In this document: one piece after another, positions 36,235 to 36,662 of the stretch | Numbering within the stretch: position 1 is the stretch's first letter | Layout of the letters: the number at the start of each line of letters is the position of its first letter | Source of the DNA: Candidatus Yanofskybacteria bacterium RIFCSPHIGHO2_01_FULL_41_26 | GTDB lineage: Bacteria; Patescibacteria; Paceibacteria; 2-02-FULL-40-12; GWA2-44-9 | DNA length: 36,662 nt | Direction: 5' to 3' | NCBI GenBank assembly: GCA_001794055.1 | Contig: MGJB01000011.1 | Coordinates: 1 to 36,662, forward strand | Notes under the pieces: model-generated | The model's database searches: none | Told to the model about the DNA's origin: nothing | The model's input: the letters and a program-made list of their open reading frames with translations, nothing else | Position numbers and translations under genes: made by a program

Positions 36235-36662
36235 TCAATAGCTTCGCAACACTTCTGCTGGTGTCTTGAAATTAATTCCCATATGCAATCTCTCTGTATT
36301 GTAATATTTCAGATACAGTGGGATTGCTTTTTTTGAATGATTGGATTGATTGAACAATCTGATCTAAACACTCTTCCTGTATTGTCCGATTGAATCTCTC
36401 GATGTGGGCATTGTCATTTGATTGTCGTACTCTGGAATGTCTGTGCTTGATACCCACCCGCTTCAATTCATGGGTAAACCAAATGCTAAATTCTGGCCCA
36501 TGATCCGTTTGCGCCATCTCAAATTGAAATGGCGCTTTTTCTTGAGCATGTTTAACAAACAATACGCTCTGGCTTGCTCCGATCTTTTCTACTACTTCTG
36601 CATATGCCCAGCGTGAATACAGGTCAATGATGGTATACACATATATCCTTGACCCATCCGGA
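36235..36662 (-). pseudogene. IS3/IS481-type transposase (DDE integrase core), frameshifted, 5' end beyond window
   Basis: The frame is open to the window edge (PDGSRIYVYTIIDLYSRWAY). The second catalytic Asp is in AQTDHGPEFS and the Glu in NAHIERFNRTIQEEC. At the run of seven A near 36328-36334 the frame shifts: the family C-terminus LKYYNTERLHMGINFKTPAE is intact in the +1 frame and ends at TGA 36237-36235. The zero frame stops at 36272. The shift could be inactivation, a sequencing error, or slippage. The bases TGACATTTTTTCGTC near 36207-36221 may be the terminal repeat of the element. Confidence 0.8.

Overview
The window reads as chromosomal DNA of a Candidate Phyla Radiation bacterium (Patescibacteria, most likely a Parcubacteria-type lineage). 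This rests on several features: compact genes with the standard code (TGA, TAA and TAG all end conserved genes); an O-antigen ligase-TPR protein beside mltG; a reduced mraZ-rsmH-ftsL-ftsI-murF cluster; many leaderless-looking promoters; and short palindromic repeats inserted even inside conserved genes. The species call is inference; no marker such as 16S rRNA is present.

Layout. 1-1.8 kb: 3' end of a Thr/Pro-rich surface protein, then a REP-associated tyrosine transposase between two near-identical hairpins. 1.9-6.5 kb: O-antigen ligase-like TPR protein, mltG, and rplJ-rplL behind an L10-leader attenuator. 6.5-9.7 kb: a membrane protein with a PP2C-like and a propeller-like part, a winged-helix protein, tRNA-Val(CAC) and a guanylate kinase. 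9.75-14.65 kb: the division and cell-wall operon with MraZ boxes and two DnaA-box matches in its leader. 14.65-16.9 kb: an accessory stretch with an unlisted 43-residue membrane protein, tRNA-Glu(CTC), a MazF/PemK toxin-like gene, an orphan gene and three copies of a dispersed repeat. 16.9-17.6 kb: rplU and csaA.

17.6-22.1 kb is the most unusual part. Two transcription units each begin with a consensus promoter, a 22-24 codon leader peptide carrying a run of aromatic codons, and mutually exclusive RNA hairpins ending in a terminator. They control three glutamate-cysteine-ligase-like (GCS2-type) carboxylate-amine ligases and a class I glutamine amidotransferase-like protein. I read this as ribosome-mediated attenuation of an undescribed gamma-glutamyl or peptide-bond-forming pathway. 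The architecture is seen directly; the chemistry is inference.

22.0-27.1 kb (mostly minus strand): recR, dnaB, cysS and an Nramp-family transporter with non-canonical metal-site motifs. 27.2-34.6 kb: an orphan gene, then hrcA-grpE-dnaK with a degenerate CIRCE over the hrcA promoter, and dnaJ. Between and after these lie decayed genes (histidine phosphatase, ASCH, MazF) and a NADAR gene. Nearly every gap from 29.0 to 35.65 kb holds a long, often GC-rich hairpin element, including a probable ~370-nt minus-strand RNA with a consensus promoter and terminator opposite dnaJ. The window ends in a frameshifted IS-type transposase.
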